Below, one piece after another: positions 1 to 9,358 of a stretch of DNA of 64,000 bases. Every line of letters begins with the position of its first letter. The stretch's first letter is position 1. The notes under the pieces are model-generated. The model had not been told where the DNA came from and made no database searches. It saw only the letters and a list, made by a program, of their open reading frames with translations. The DNA is from Streptomyces sp. MMBL 11-1 (lineage in GTDB: Bacteria; Actinomycetota; Actinomycetes; Streptomycetales; Streptomycetaceae). Both the position numbers and the translations under genes were made by a program. The DNA lies in assembly GCF_028622875.1 (NCBI RefSeq), contig NZ_CP117709.1, forward strand, positions 1,178,001 through 1,242,000, read 5' to 3'.

Positions 1-390
1 GTGCTGGAGGTCGGGGCCATGCAGCCGCTGCACTCCACGGCGCTGGGCAAGGTGTTGTCCGCGTACGACCCGGTGGCCCACAGCGAGGCCATGGAGGCGG
101 AGCGCCGCTCCTTCACCGGGCGCACCGTCACCGCCGCCGACGATTTCGAGTCGATGCTCGACCTGATCCGGGCCCAGGGCTGGGCCGCCGACGCCGAGGA
201 GACCTGGGAGGGCGTCGCCGCCGTGGCCGCCCCGATCCACGACCGCCGCAGGATGCCCGTCGGGGCGGTCGCCGTGACGGGCGCGGTGGAGCGTGTGGCT
301 CCGGGCGGGACGCTGCGCCCCGAGCTGATCGCGGCCGTCCGCGACTGCGCCCGCGCGGTCTCCCGGGATCTGGGCGCCGGCCGCTTCTGA
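1..390 (+). CDS. gylR: IclR-family regulator GylR, C-terminal part (5' end outside window)
   Basis: The reading frame is open at the left edge, so only the last ~129 residues are seen; the GTG at position 1 need not be the start. They match the IclR effector-binding domain: a QPLHSTALGKVL stretch, a glycine-rich core, and the conserved late segment reading VAAVAAPIHD followed by PVGAVAVTG. The N-terminal winged helix-turn-helix is missing because of the cut. It lies directly before glpF-glpK-glpD on the same strand, as gylR does in Streptomyces, where GylR represses the glycerol operon and its own gene and is relieved by glycerol or glycerol-3-phosphate. Function is inferred from domain plus position. 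Confidence 0.85.
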   Translation: MLEVGAMQPLHSTALGKVLSAYDPVAHSEAMEAERRSFTGRTVTAADDFESMLDLIRAQGWAADAEETWEGVAAVAAPIHDRRRMPVGAVAVTGAVERVAPGGTLRPELIAAVRDCARAVSRDLGAGRF

Positions 391-719
391 GGGTCGCGGG
401 CCGCCCCTCCCCGCGCTCCGTACCGACCGGCGCCCGCTCGCGCCCCGGGGGCCCGGCCCGCCGGTAACGATCGCGTCGCGCACCGAGTCGTGGGCCACAG
501 AACCCTTGACGCTTCCTTCACCTGGGGGAAACACTGCCGTTCAACGGTCGGCATTGTCGAACGCCTAACGGCAATACGCGTTAGGGTGTGATGGTGCCAA
601 GGGCCGGTCAAGCCCTTACAGGTGGGCTGCCCACGCTTCGTGGATACCCATCTGGGGCGCGGAACACCGGCGGGACCGGTGCTCCGCTCTCCCCTGGACG
701 AAGGACAAAGGAGTCGCGG
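391..719 (+). promoter_or_regulatory. Intergenic promoter region of the glycerol operon
   Basis: This 329-base gap between gylR and glpF holds no convincing gene. A TTGAC box lies at 505-509. Two dyads follow: CGTTC (538-542) with GAACG (559-563), and a stronger one at 564-585. A clean ribosome-binding sequence AAAGGAG (707-713) sits 6 bases before the GTG start of glpF. I see no strong terminator after gylR, so read-through into the operon is possible. No -10 box could be assigned. Confidence 0.6.
564..585. promoter_or_regulatory. Candidate GylR operator (7-bp dyad)
   Basis: A perfect inverted repeat: CCTAACG at 564-570 and CGTTAGG at 579-585, with an 8-base spacer. It lies about 135 bases before the glpF start and is the clearest dyad in the promoter gap. 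IclR-family proteins bind short dyads near target promoters, so GylR is the natural candidate; this is inference from position. Confidence 0.4.
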
Positions 720-1511
720 GTGTCCAGCTCCGACATTTTCATCGGCGAGACCATAGGTACCGCCGTACTCATCCTGCTCGGCGGCGGTGTCTGTGCCGCC
801 GTCACGCTGAAGAGCTCGAAGGCCCGCGACGCGGGCTGGCTGGCCATCACCTTCGGGTGGGGTTTCGCCGTGCTGACCGGCGCCTATCTCGCCGGCGGCG
901 TCTCGGGCGCCCACCTCAACCCCGCGGTCACGGTCGGCCTCGCCATCGAGGGCGGCACCGCGTGGGGCGACGTCCCCCTGTACCTCTTCTCGCAGCTGGT
1001 CGGCGCGATGATCGGCGCCCTGCTGGTCTGGGCGGTCTACTACGGCCAGTTCCACGCCCATCTGACCGACCCGGAGATCATCGGCACGAAGTCCACCGAC
1101 GAGGGGATGGTCGACCGGGCCGCCGCCCCGAAGGCGGGTCCGGTGCTCGGGATCTTCTCCACCGGCCCGGAGATCCGCAACGGCGTGCAGAACGTGATCA
1201 CCGAGATCATCGCGACCGCCGTACTGGTCCTGGCGATCCTGACCCAGGGCCTGAACGGCGCGGGCAACGGTCTCGGCACCCTCGGCGCGCTGATCACCGC
1301 CCTGGTCGTCGTCGGCATCGGCCTCTCGCTCGGCGGCCCGACCGGCTACGCCATCAACCCGGTCCGCGACCTCGGTCCGCGCATCGTGCACTCCCTGCTG
1401 CCGCTGCCGAACAAGGGTGGTTCGGACTGGGGCTACGCGTGGGTACCCATCGTGGGTCCGCTCATCGGCGGCGCCCTCGCCGGCGGGCTCTACAACCTCG
1501 CCTTCGCCTAG
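720..1511 (+). CDS. glpF: Glycerol uptake facilitator (MIP/aquaglyceroporin)
   Basis: A 263-residue integral membrane channel that lets glycerol diffuse into the cell; equivalent to gylC. The two pore half-helix motifs are visible: [11 protein letters not shown] with Asn67 and [13 protein letters not shown] with Asn213. The second is NPV, not the usual NPA, while the NPxRD context typical of glycerol facilitators is kept. Several hydrophobic membrane segments surround them. The GTG at 720 was chosen over the longer open frame starting at 588 because AAAGGAG stands 6 bases upstream and the protein then begins just before its first membrane helix. First gene of the operon; glpK follows after 45 bases. 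Confidence 0.93.
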   Translation: MSSSDIFIGETIGTAVLILLGGGVCAAVTLKSSKARDAGWLAITFGWGFAVLTGAYLAGGVSGAHLNPAVTVGLAIEGGTAWGDVPLYLFSQLVGAMIGALLVWAVYYGQFHAHLTDPEIIGTKSTDEGMVDRAAAPKAGPVLGIFSTGPEIRNGVQNVITEIIATAVLVLAILTQGLNGAGNGLGTLGALITALVVVGIGLSLGGPTGYAINPVRDLGPRIVHSLLPLPNKGGSDWGYAWVPIVGPLIGGALAGGLYNLAFA

Positions 1512-1556
1512 TCCGAGCCGCACCTCTTCTCTTCCACAGACTTCCGGGAGCACACC

Positions 1557-3101
1557 GTGACCGACGCACACACCACCGGCACCCACGGCGCCGGGCCGTT
1601 CATCGCGGCCATCGACCAGGGCACCACCTCCAGCCGCTGCATCGTCTTCGACAAGGACGGCCGGATCGTCTCCGTCGACCAGAAGGAGCACGAGCAGATC
1701 TTCCCGAAGCCGGGCTGGGTCGAGCACGACGCGACCGAGATCTGGGAGAACGTCCAGGAGGTCGTCGCCGGGGCGATCGTCAAGGCCGGCATCACCTCCG
1801 CCGACGTCAAGGCGATCGGCATCACCAACCAGCGCGAGACCACGCTGATGTGGGACAAGAACACCGGTGAGCCGGTGCACAACGCGCTGGTCTGGCAGGA
1901 CACCCGCACCGACGCGCTCTGCAAGGAGCTCGGCCGCAACGTGGGCCAGGACCGGTTCCGCCGCGAGACCGGGCTGCCGCTCGCCTCCTACTTCGCGGGG
2001 CCCAAGGTCCGCTGGCTGCTCGACAACGTCGAGGGGCTGCGCGAGCGCGCCGAGGCCGGCGACATCCTCTTCGGCACCATGGACTCCTGGGTCATCTGGA
2101 ACCTGACCGGCGGCACCGACGGCGGTGTGCACGTCACCGACGTCACCAACGCCTCGCGCACCCTTCTGATGAACCTGCACACCATGGCCTGGGACGAGAA
2201 GATCCTCTCCTCCATCGGCATCCCGGCCGCGGTCCTCCCCGAGATCCGCTCCTCCGCAGAGGTGTACGGCCACGCCAAGGGCGGCATCCTCGACGGCGTC
2301 CCCGTCGCCTCCGCCCTCGGCGACCAGCAGGCGGCGCTCTTCGGCCAGACCTGTTTCGCCGAGGGCGAGGCCAAGTCCACGTACGGCACCGGCACCTTCA
2401 TGCTGATGAACACCGGCTCCACCCCGGTGAACTCGTACAACGGGCTGCTCACCACCGTCGGCTACCAGATCGGCGACAAGCCCCCGGTGTACGCGCTGGA
2501 GGGCTCCATCGCGGTCACCGGCTCGCTGGTGCAGTGGATGCGCGACCAGATGGGCCTGATCAAGTCGGCCGCCGAGATCGAGACGCTGGCCTCCTCGGTC
2601 GAGGACAACGGCGGCGCGTACTTCGTGCCCGCCTTCTCCGGCCTCTTCGCCCCCTACTGGCGCCCCGACGCCCGTGGGGTGATCACCGGTCTCACCCGCT
2701 ACGTCACCAAGGCGCACATCGCCCGTGCCGTCCTGGAGGCCACCGCCTGGCAGACCCGCGAGATCAGCGACGCCATGACGAAGGACTCCGGCGTCGAGCT
2801 GACCGCGCTCAAGGTCGACGGCGGCATGACGTCCAACAACCTGCTGATGCAGACGCTCGCCGACTTCCTGGACGCGCCCGTAGTGCGCCCCATGGTCGCC
2901 GAGACCACCTGCCTCGGCGCCGCCTACGCCGCCGGTCTCGCCGTCGGCTTCTGGCCGGACACCGACGCGCTGCGCGCCAACTGGCGCCGGGCCGCCGAGT
3001 GGACACCCCGCATGGACGCGGACACCCGTGCCCGCGAGTACAAGAGCTGGCTCAAGGCCGTCGAACGGACCATGGGCTGGGTCGAGGACGAAGAAAGCTG
3101 A
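1557..3101 (+). CDS. glpK: Glycerol kinase
   Basis: Phosphorylates internal glycerol to sn-glycerol-3-phosphate with ATP, trapping it in the cytoplasm. The 514 residues are the normal length for this FGGY-type kinase. The phosphate-binding motif DQGTTSSR is at residues 20-27; further family marks are WQDTRT, the [10 protein letters not shown] segment, STYGTGTF, and [11 protein letters not shown] near the C-terminus. The GTG start has GGGAG 6 bases before it. It sits between glpF and glpD with short gaps, so the three are probably one transcript. S. coelicolor calls it gylA. Confidence 0.96.
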   Translation: MTDAHTTGTHGAGPFIAAIDQGTTSSRCIVFDKDGRIVSVDQKEHEQIFPKPGWVEHDATEIWENVQEVVAGAIVKAGITSADVKAIGITNQRETTLMWDKNTGEPVHNALVWQDTRTDALCKELGRNVGQDRFRRETGLPLASYFAGPKVRWLLDNVEGLRERAEAGDILFGTMDSWVIWNLTGGTDGGVHVTDVTNASRTLLMNLHTMAWDEKILSSIGIPAAVLPEIRSSAEVYGHAKGGILDGVPVASALGDQQAALFGQTCFAEGEAKSTYGTGTFMLMNTGSTPVNSYNGLLTTVGYQIGDKPPVYALEGSIAVTGSLVQWMRDQMGLIKSAAEIETLASSVEDNGGAYFVPAFSGLFAPYWRPDARGVITGLTRYVTKAHIARAVLEATAWQTREISDAMTKDSGVELTALKVDGGMTSNNLLMQTLADFLDAPVVRPMVAETTCLGAAYAAGLAVGFWPDTDALRANWRRAAEWTPRMDADTRAREYKSWLKAVERTMGWVEDEES

Positions 3102-3115
3102 CGAGGAGCATCACC

Positions 3116-4726
3116 ATGACCACCCTGCAGAGCGTTCCCGCCCTCGGAACGCACCCGGCCTCCGGCTCGCTGCCGAGCCGCGCCGAGACCCGGGAGCAGC
3201 TGTCCCGGGCCACGTACGACCTCCTGGTCATCGGCGGCGGCATCCTGGGCATCTCCACCGCCTGGCATGCCGCGCAGTCCGGGCTGCGGGTGGCTCTGGT
3301 GGACGCCGGCGACTTCGCCGGCGCCACCTCCTCCGCCTCCTCCAAGCTCCTCCACGGCGGTCTGCGCTACCTCCAGACCGGCGCGGTCAAGCTGGTCGCG
3401 GAGAACCACTTCGAGCGCCGCGCGGTCTCCCGCGAGGTGGCCCCGCACCTGGCCAACCCGCTCACCTTCTACCTGCCGGTCTACAAGGGCGGCCCGCACG
3501 GCGCGGCCAAGCTCGGCGCGGGCGTCTTCGCCTACTCCGCGCTCTCCGCGTTCGGCGACGGCGTCGGCCATGTGATCAGCCCGGCCAAGGCGCAGCGCGA
3601 CGTCCCCGAGCTGCGCACCGACAACCTGAAGGCCGTCGCGGTCTACGGCGACGACCAGATGAACGATGCCCGCATGGCGCTGATGACGGTCCGCGCCGCC
3701 GCCGACGCGGGCGCGGTCGTCCTGAACCACGCGGCGGTCACCGGGCTGCGCTTCACCCGGGGCCGGGTCACCGGCGCCGACCTGAGGGACAGCACCGACG
3801 GCACGGAGTTCGGCGTCACCGCCCGCCTCGTACTGAACGCCACCGGCCCCTGGGTCGACCACCTGCGGAAGATGGAGGACCCGAACGCGGCCCCCTCCAT
3901 CCGCCTCTCCAAGGGCGCGCACCTGGTCCTCAAGCGGACCCGGCCGTGGCGGGCGGCACTGGCCACCCCGATCGACAAGTACCGGATCACGTTCGCCCTG
4001 CCGTGGGAGGACATGCTGCTCCTCGGCACCACGGACGAGGAGTACGAGGGCGACCCGGCCGATGTCGCGGTGACCGAGGCGGACACCGCGCAGATCCTCG
4101 ACGAGGCGGCGTTCTCGATCAAGGACCAGCAGCTGTCGCGCGATCTGATCACGTACTCCTTCGCGGGTCTGCGGGTGCTGCCCGGCGGACCGGGCAACAC
4201 GTCGAAGGCCAAGCGCGAGACGGTCGTCACGGAGGGCCGCGGCGGGATGCTGTCGGTCGCCGGCGGCAAGTGGACGACGTTCCGCCACATCGGCCGCACC
4301 GTGATGAACAAGCTGGCCGCCCTGCCGGGGCACCCGCTGGCCGAGGACATGGAGCCGATGAACCGGCTGCCGAGGAAGCTGCCGCTGCCCGGTATCGCCA
4401 ACCCGAACGCGGTCGCCCACCGGCTGCTCGTCGACGGTGGCACGCCCGGCCCCCGGATGGCGCCGGACACCGCCCGGCACCTGGCCACGCACTACGGCTC
4501 GCTCGCCTTCGACATCGCCCGCCTGGCGAACGAGAGCCCGGAACTGGCCGAGCGCGTCCACCCGGACGCCCCGGAGATCTGGGCCCAGGTCGCCTACGCC
4601 CGGGACCACGAGTGGGCCGAGACGGCGGACGACGTGCTGCGCCGCCGGACCACGCTGACGATCCGGGGCCTGGCGACGGACGACGTCCGCGCCGACGTCG
4701 AGAAGCTGCTGGCCGAAAGGGACTGA
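3116..4726 (+). CDS. glpD: Aerobic glycerol-3-phosphate dehydrogenase (FAD)
   Basis: Oxidises glycerol-3-phosphate to dihydroxyacetone phosphate at the membrane, passing electrons to quinone; product of the third operon gene (gylB). 536 residues. The N-terminal FAD-binding motif VIGGGILGISTAW begins at about residue 38; the SSKLLHGGLRYLQ segment, the LLLGTTDEEYEG segment and a TSKAKRET then GGKWTTFR region are typical of GlpD. A C-terminal helical domain follows. ATG at 3116 has GAGGAG 8 bases upstream and lies 14 bases after the glpK stop. The longer in-frame opening at 2534 is antisense-like noise inside glpK. Confidence 0.95.
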   Translation: MTTLQSVPALGTHPASGSLPSRAETREQLSRATYDLLVIGGGILGISTAWHAAQSGLRVALVDAGDFAGATSSASSKLLHGGLRYLQTGAVKLVAENHFERRAVSREVAPHLANPLTFYLPVYKGGPHGAAKLGAGVFAYSALSAFGDGVGHVISPAKAQRDVPELRTDNLKAVAVYGDDQMNDARMALMTVRAAADAGAVVLNHAAVTGLRFTRGRVTGADLRDSTDGTEFGVTARLVLNATGPWVDHLRKMEDPNAAPSIRLSKGAHLVLKRTRPWRAALATPIDKYRITFALPWEDMLLLGTTDEEYEGDPADVAVTEADTAQILDEAAFSIKDQQLSRDLITYSFAGLRVLPGGPGNTSKAKRETVVTEGRGGMLSVAGGKWTTFRHIGRTVMNKLAALPGHPLAEDMEPMNRLPRKLPLPGIANPNAVAHRLLVDGGTPGPRMAPDTARHLATHYGSLAFDIARLANESPELAERVHPDAPEIWAQVAYARDHEWAETADDVLRRRTTLTIRGLATDDVRADVEKLLAERD

Positions 4727-4748
4727 CCCACGGGTACGAGGACGGGGC

Positions 4749-4850
4749 GGCTTCCCACGGGAAGCGCCCGGTACCCACGGGAACCGCCCCGGTACCCACG
4801 GGAAGCGGGCCGGTACCCACGGGAAGCGGGCCGGTACCGACGGGAAGCGG
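4749..4850. repeat. Array of five 20-21 bp tandem repeats
   Basis: The core CCCACGGGAA recurs at 4754, 4774, 4795, 4816 and, as CCGACGGGAA, at 4837, with GGTAC between copies. Steps are 20, 21, 21 and 21 bases. Each unit can fold on itself (for example CTTCCC with GGGAAG around an AC loop), so the transcript of the glp operon's 3' end could form a ladder of small hairpins. It lies between glpD and the PAC2 gene. Confidence 0.8.
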
Positions 4851-5006
4851 GCCGGCCGCCGTGCCGGGGGGCCATGATGCACTGATCCGCCCGATGATCC
4901 ACTCCCGGTGGCAGGGTTCACCCGGCCGTGCAAGAGGGCTGCGGTGGGGGCCCCCGGAAGCCGTAAGGTTGCTCCGTACGTATGGAGACATCGGAAGGAG
5001 GCCCGG

Positions 5007-6059
5007 GTGATCGAGCTCGAGTCGGTGCCCGAGCTGGTCGACCCGGTCATGGTGGCCGCGTTCGAAGGCTGGAACGACGCCGGGGACGCCGCCTCCACAG
5101 CGGTCGGTCATCTGGACCGGGAGTGGAAGGGCGAGGTGTTCGCGGCGCTGGACGCCGAGGACTACTACGACTTCCAGGTCAACCGGCCCACGGTGTGGCT
5201 GGACGGCGGGACGCGGAAGATCACCTGGCCGACGACGCGGCTGTCCGTGGTGCGGGTGGGCGGGGAGAAGCCGCGGGACCTGGTCCTGGTGCGCGGCATC
5301 GAACCGTCGATGCGCTGGCGGTCGTTCTGCAACGAGATCCTCGGCTTCGCCCATGAGCTGGGCGTCGAAATGGTCGTCATCCTGGGCGCGTTGCTCGGTG
5401 ACACCCCGCACACCCGGCCGGTGCCGGTGAGTGGGGTCACCTCGGACGCGGATCTGGCGCGGACGATGGACCTGGAGGAGACGCGGTACGAGGGCCCCAC
5501 GGGCATCGTCGGGGTCCTCCAGGAGGCGTGCACGCACGCCGGGGTGCCCGCGGTCAGCCTCTGGGCGGCGGTGCCCCACTATGTGTCGCAGCCGCCGAAC
5601 CCCAAGGCGACGCTGGCCCTGCTGAACCGTCTTGAGGACCTGATCGGGCTGCGGATCCCGCTGGGCGAACTGCCCGAGGACGCACGGGCCTGGCAGCTCG
5701 GGGTGGACCAGCTGGCCTCGGAGGACAGCGAGGTCGCCGAGTACGTGCAGACGCTGGAGGAGGCTCGGGACACCGCGGAGCTGCCCGAGGCGTCCGGCGA
5801 GGCCATCGCCCGGGAGTTCGAGCGCTATCTGCGCCGGCGGGACGGCGGCCCCGGGCAGGGGCCGGGCGGCCATGCGACGGAGACCGGGGACGTGCCGTAT
5901 CTGCGCGATCCCTCCAGTGGCCGCACCCGCCCGCCGAAGCCGCCGCGTCCGGAGACGGGCCGGGGGAAAGCCTCCGACGACAAGGGCGCCAGGGGGCCTG
6001 ACGAGGCGTCGGGGGGCAACCCCGGCGAAGGGCCCGGGGACACGCCCGAGGCGGACTGA
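5007..6059 (+). CDS. parJ: PAC2-family protein, ParJ orthologue
   Basis: A 350-residue cytoplasmic protein of the PAC2 (proteasome-assembly-chaperone-like) family. The N-terminal AFEGWNDAGDAAS motif, the LVLVRGIEPSMRW strand and the IVILGALLGDTPHTRP-like segment are family features. A charged, low-complexity, Gly/Pro/Glu-rich tail of about 70 residues follows from residue ~280. The GTG at 5007 is preceded by GGAAGGAGG at 4993-5001; the longer upstream opening lacks such a site. In S. coelicolor the PAC2 gene after the glycerol operon is ParJ, which interacts with ParA and modulates its polymerisation during sporulation. The symbol rests on family plus position; other PAC2 paralogues exist in actinobacteria. 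Confidence 0.75.
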   Translation: MIELESVPELVDPVMVAAFEGWNDAGDAASTAVGHLDREWKGEVFAALDAEDYYDFQVNRPTVWLDGGTRKITWPTTRLSVVRVGGEKPRDLVLVRGIEPSMRWRSFCNEILGFAHELGVEMVVILGALLGDTPHTRPVPVSGVTSDADLARTMDLEETRYEGPTGIVGVLQEACTHAGVPAVSLWAAVPHYVSQPPNPKATLALLNRLEDLIGLRIPLGELPEDARAWQLGVDQLASEDSEVAEYVQTLEEARDTAELPEASGEAIAREFERYLRRRDGGPGQGPGGHATETGDVPYLRDPSSGRTRPPKPPRPETGRGKASDDKGARGPDEASGGNPGEGPGDTPEAD

Positions 6060-6081
6060 CCGCACAGCGGTGGCGGACCGC

Positions 6082-6118
6082 GGAGCGCCGCACGGGAGAC
6101 GATCCCGTGCGGCGCTCC
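6082..6118. terminator. Bidirectional hairpin terminator
   Basis: A perfect 16-bp stem (6082-6097 with 6103-6118) around a 5-base loop, between the converging parJ and GH31 genes. There is no clear T-run on either side, as is common in Streptomyces. Confidence 0.75.
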
Positions 6119-6122
6119 TGTT

Positions 6123-6174
6123 CGTGGGCCCGGGTACGGCACAGGCTGTCCGTGGGCCCGGGTACGGCTCAGGC
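6123..6174. repeat. 24-bp direct repeat, two copies
   Basis: A 24-base unit beginning CGTGGGCCCGGGTACGGC occurs at 6123-6146 and 6151-6174, differing at one base. The second copy overlaps the stop codon of the GH31 gene, so the repeat looks like a local duplication of that gene's 3' end. Confidence 0.75.
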
Positions 6175-9100
6175 GCAGTGGAACCTCGCCGCCGCCCAGT
6201 CGCCGTGGTCGCCGGTCCTGGACCCGTTGGTGTCGGTGACCTTCAGCCGCACCTGGCGTACGCCGTCGAGCCTCACGTCCACCGGCAGGGTCGCCGACGC
6301 CCCGGTCAGCTTCGGCGAGGTCCACAGCACCTTGCCGTCGCCCTCCACGGAGAACGCGACCTCCCCGTAGCCGTTGATCTCGTCGTCGATCCCGACGTCG
6401 GCGGTGAACGCGGTGCACCTGCCGCCGAGATGGACGGCGATGTCGGAGTCGGCGTGGACGCCGATCCCCTTCGCGTACGTCGTTCCCGCGAGCGTCAGCG
6501 TCCTTCCGTCGCTCGCGCCCGACTCCCCGTTGGACCGGTCGCGTTCGGCCGGGCCGTAGCCGTTGGTCTCGGAGAGCCAGACGAGGTCGCTCGCCCAGGC
6601 GTCGCCCTCGGGCGGCGGCGGCATGACGGAGACGGCGAGCCGCTGCTGACTCGTGCGGGTCTCGCCTGCGGCCCGGTAACGGGCGAGGGCCGTCAGCGTG
6701 GTCTCCCGTACTCCGGCGTCCTTCGCCGGGGTGAGCGCCACCTCGACCCGACGGGTGGCGCCCGCCGGGATCCGCCCGGGGACCTTCGCCGCGGCGGCCC
6801 TCCAGCCCTCGGGGACCTGGAGAAAGACCGTGGTGTCGGTGAGGTCGGCGCTGCCCGCGGTCACGTCGACCAGGACCGTGCCGGGCGTCCCGGCGCCGGC
6901 CTCCTGGCCCGCGGGGGCGCCGAGGACGGCGGCCGCCGACGCCCGCGTGCCGCCGACCGCGCTGGTGCCCTGGAGCCTCACCGTGAACTTCTTGTCCGTG
7001 CGCTGGGGCGCGGTCTTCACGTGCACCACGCCGCCGCGGTCGTCGCGGTCGTACCACCAGCCCTGCGGGGCCCGGTCGTACGCGCTCTTCGAGGTCAGTT
7101 CGGGCAGCGTCCGGCCCAGTTTCACCTTGCGGGGCTCGGAGCCGGTGTGGACGGTGAACTCGTAGGGCCGCTCGGTCTGCCGGCCGGCGAAGCTCCCCCG
7201 GCTGGCGTTGATCGTGACGGAGACGTCGCCGGCGCCGCGCTCGGGGGCCCGGACGTCGGCGCGCTGGGTGGCGTACGCGCCGTCCCGGTGCTGCCGGGTG
7301 ACGCCGTCGTCCTCGTACAGGGTGAAGGAGGTGTTCCCCTGCGGGTAGACGTCCCAGGCCAGCGGGGAGTCGGCGGTGCGGTCGCGGTAGGAGCGGATGC
7401 CCGGCCACATCGGGACGGCCGCGCCCGCCTTCACGAAGAGCGGGAGGGTGTCGAGCGGGGCGGCGTAGGTGTCGATGGTGGTGGGGCCCTCGTGGGTGCG
7501 GCCGCTCCAGTAGTCGATCCAGGTGCCCTCGGGGAGGTAGATGTCCTTGCGCTCGGTGCTGTCCTGGTAGACGGGCGCCACGAGGAAGTGCTCGCCGGAG
7601 AGGAACTCGTACTTCGCGGCCTCCGTCGACGCCTTCGGGTCGTCCGGGTATTCGAGGACCAGCGGGCGGACCATGCCGACGCCGGTCTTGGTGGCCTCGT
7701 GGGCGTAGGAGTACTGGTAGGGCAGCAGCGACTCCTTGAGCTTGAGGTAGTCGCGGTTGATCGAGGTGTACGGCTCCCCGTGGCGCCAGGGCTGCTTGTC
7801 CGTGGCGGCCCAGCCGTCCATGGTCATCGTGGTGCCGAGGAACATCTTCCACTGGAGGTCGCGGGTGTACGTCTTGGCGCTGCCGCCGAAGATCCCGTCG
7901 ACGTCACCGGTGGTGTAGGCGAGGCCGGACATGGTGGCGCCCGCGTAGGTGGGGATCTGCCAGCGGATGTACTCCCAGCTGCCGGACTGGTCGCCGGACC
8001 ACTGGACTCCGCAGCGCTGCGCGCCCGCCCAGCTCTCGGGGGCCCAGGTGAAGCCCCGGGCGTCGCTGTTGTCCTCGATGCCCTTGTAGGCGTCCTTGCA
8101 GCCGTCGAGGGCGAACTTGTAGCCCTCGCCGACCCAGGCGACGTCCAGCTTGGCGACCCGCTGCCCGGCCTTCACCTGGGCGGCGAGGTTCTCGATGCCG
8201 TCCTCGGTCCACAGGCCCAGCTCCATCTTGCGGTCCTTCAGGCCCTGGGCGGTCTCCTCCAGGTCCTCGTAGCCGCAGCCGTAGCCGTCGTTGACGAGCA
8301 TCCAGCCGTTGGGCATGTCGTTCTCGACGTATCCGTCGGCGACCTTCAGCGAGTCCAGGGTGCGGCGCTCGCCCCGGTTGGCGTTGTGGAGGTAGCAGTC
8401 GGCGTCGCCGATCTCCATGCCGTAGACGGGCGGCAGGAACGGCTTGCCGGTGAGGTCGGTGTACTGGCCGATGACGTCCTTGGCGGCGTCGGCCCCCTCA
8501 CCCGCGAAGTAGTAGGCGTCGAAGCGCCGTTCCTTCGCGCCGGTCGTCACCGGGTCGGTGAACGCGTAGGTGTTGGGTGCGTAGGTGTTGCGGAAGACGC
8601 CGTAGCCGGCCGATGAGAGGTAGAACGGGACGGAGTTGGGGTGGCCGCCGTCGTCCCAGTTGTAGTCGACGGCGACCTCGACGGTCTTGTCCCGGTGGGA
8701 GGTGTTGCCGCGGCCGTTCTGCATCCCGGCCCCGTAGAACTGCTCCCCGGCGCCCCGGGCCAGCGTCTGGACGGTCTGCTCGCCGGTCCAGCTCAGCCCC
8801 TTCGCCTCGGACCAGACGCGGCTGCCGTCCGCCCGGTGCAGGGCGAAGCGCAGCGGCTTCTTGTAGGCCCGCAGGGTGACGTCGCCCGTCGACAGGTCGT
8901 AGCGGTCCCCCCGGTCCTTCCAGCGGGTGCGGGGCGGCTCGCCCTGCGGCAGGACGATGTCGTCGCCGGTGGGGTCGGTGAACTTTCCGTCGGGGGCGAG
9001 TTCGATGCGGAAGGTCTCCTCCGAGACGAAGCTGACCCGGGCCTCGGCCTGTCCGGCGCTGAGCCGGTACACCGCCCCGTCGGCCCGGAATCCGGTCACG

Positions 9101-9234
9101 TCCCCGACCGTGGTGGTCTCCGGGCCGGCCGTCGGGGCCGCGTCGGCGTGGGCCCCGCCGGGTCCCGCGAGGGCCGCGAACAGTCCGAGCAGCGCGGTAG
9201 CCACTACCGCCCTCATGCGCGTTGATGTTTGCAT
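6169..9234 (-). CDS. Secreted GH31-family glycosidase with C-terminal NPCBM domain
   Basis: 1021 residues. A signal peptide (hydrophobic VVATALLGLFAALAG then AHA-D) indicates export. An N-terminal beta domain leads to a GH31 TIM barrel: KLDVAWVGEG carries the likely nucleophile Asp364 and WSGDQSGSW the likely acid/base Asp415. A beta-sandwich region and an NEW3-like stretch with AGATRRVEVALTP follow, and the last ~160 residues fit an NPCBM carbohydrate-binding module (ETNGYGPAERDRS through KGIGVHADSDIAV). GH31 enzymes cleave alpha-glycosidic bonds; the exact sugar (glucose, xylose, galactose or N-acetylgalactosamine) cannot be read from sequence. Start uncertain: neither the ATG at 9234 nor the one at 9216 has a good ribosome site. 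Confidence 0.88.
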   Translation of the reverse strand: MQTSTRMRAVVATALLGLFAALAGPGGAHADAAPTAGPETTTVGDVTGFRADGAVYRLSAGQAEARVSFVSEETFRIELAPDGKFTDPTGDDIVLPQGEPPRTRWKDRGDRYDLSTGDVTLRAYKKPLRFALHRADGSRVWSEAKGLSWTGEQTVQTLARGAGEQFYGAGMQNGRGNTSHRDKTVEVAVDYNWDDGGHPNSVPFYLSSAGYGVFRNTYAPNTYAFTDPVTTGAKERRFDAYYFAGEGADAAKDVIGQYTDLTGKPFLPPVYGMEIGDADCYLHNANRGERRTLDSLKVADGYVENDMPNGWMLVNDGYGCGYEDLEETAQGLKDRKMELGLWTEDGIENLAAQVKAGQRVAKLDVAWVGEGYKFALDGCKDAYKGIEDNSDARGFTWAPESWAGAQRCGVQWSGDQSGSWEYIRWQIPTYAGATMSGLAYTTGDVDGIFGGSAKTYTRDLQWKMFLGTTMTMDGWAATDKQPWRHGEPYTSINRDYLKLKESLLPYQYSYAHEATKTGVGMVRPLVLEYPDDPKASTEAAKYEFLSGEHFLVAPVYQDSTERKDIYLPEGTWIDYWSGRTHEGPTTIDTYAAPLDTLPLFVKAGAAVPMWPGIRSYRDRTADSPLAWDVYPQGNTSFTLYEDDGVTRQHRDGAYATQRADVRAPERGAGDVSVTINASRGSFAGRQTERPYEFTVHTGSEPRKVKLGRTLPELTSKSAYDRAPQGWWYDRDDRGGVVHVKTAPQRTDKKFTVRLQGTSAVGGTRASAAAVLGAPAGQEAGAGTPGTVLVDVTAGSADLTDTTVFLQVPEGWRAAAAKVPGRIPAGATRRVEVALTPAKDAGVRETTLTALARYRAAGETRTSQQRLAVSVMPPPPEGDAWASDLVWLSETNGYGPAERDRSNGESGASDGRTLTLAGTTYAKGIGVHADSDIAVHLGGRCTAFTADVGIDDEINGYGEVAFSVEGDGKVLWTSPKLTGASATLPVDVRLDGVRQVRLKVTDTNGSRTGDHGDWAAARFHCA

Positions 9235-9358
9235 AGTGAGCTTTTAGCGCAACTTCGAGCACGTGACCATGGACAAAAAGGAACCGGCCCCGAACTTCGT
9301 GGAGAAGTCCAGGACCGGTCCGGACGACCGGATCGGGCGGCGGGAGCCGCGCTCCGTC

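Noticed and set aside
4749..4850. Possible CRISPR-like array
   Set aside because: Units are contiguous 20-21 bp tandem copies without unique spacers, and no cas genes are present.
2924..5098. Long minus-strand open frame (724 codons) across glpK/glpD
   Set aside because: It is the antisense shadow of high-GC genes; Arg/Gly/Val-rich with no domain, while glpK and glpD are certain.
5872..8616. 914-codon plus-strand open frame opposite the GH31 gene
   Set aside because: Low-complexity Gly/Val/Arg composition and no ribosome site; the GH31 gene on the other strand has clear motifs and a signal peptide.
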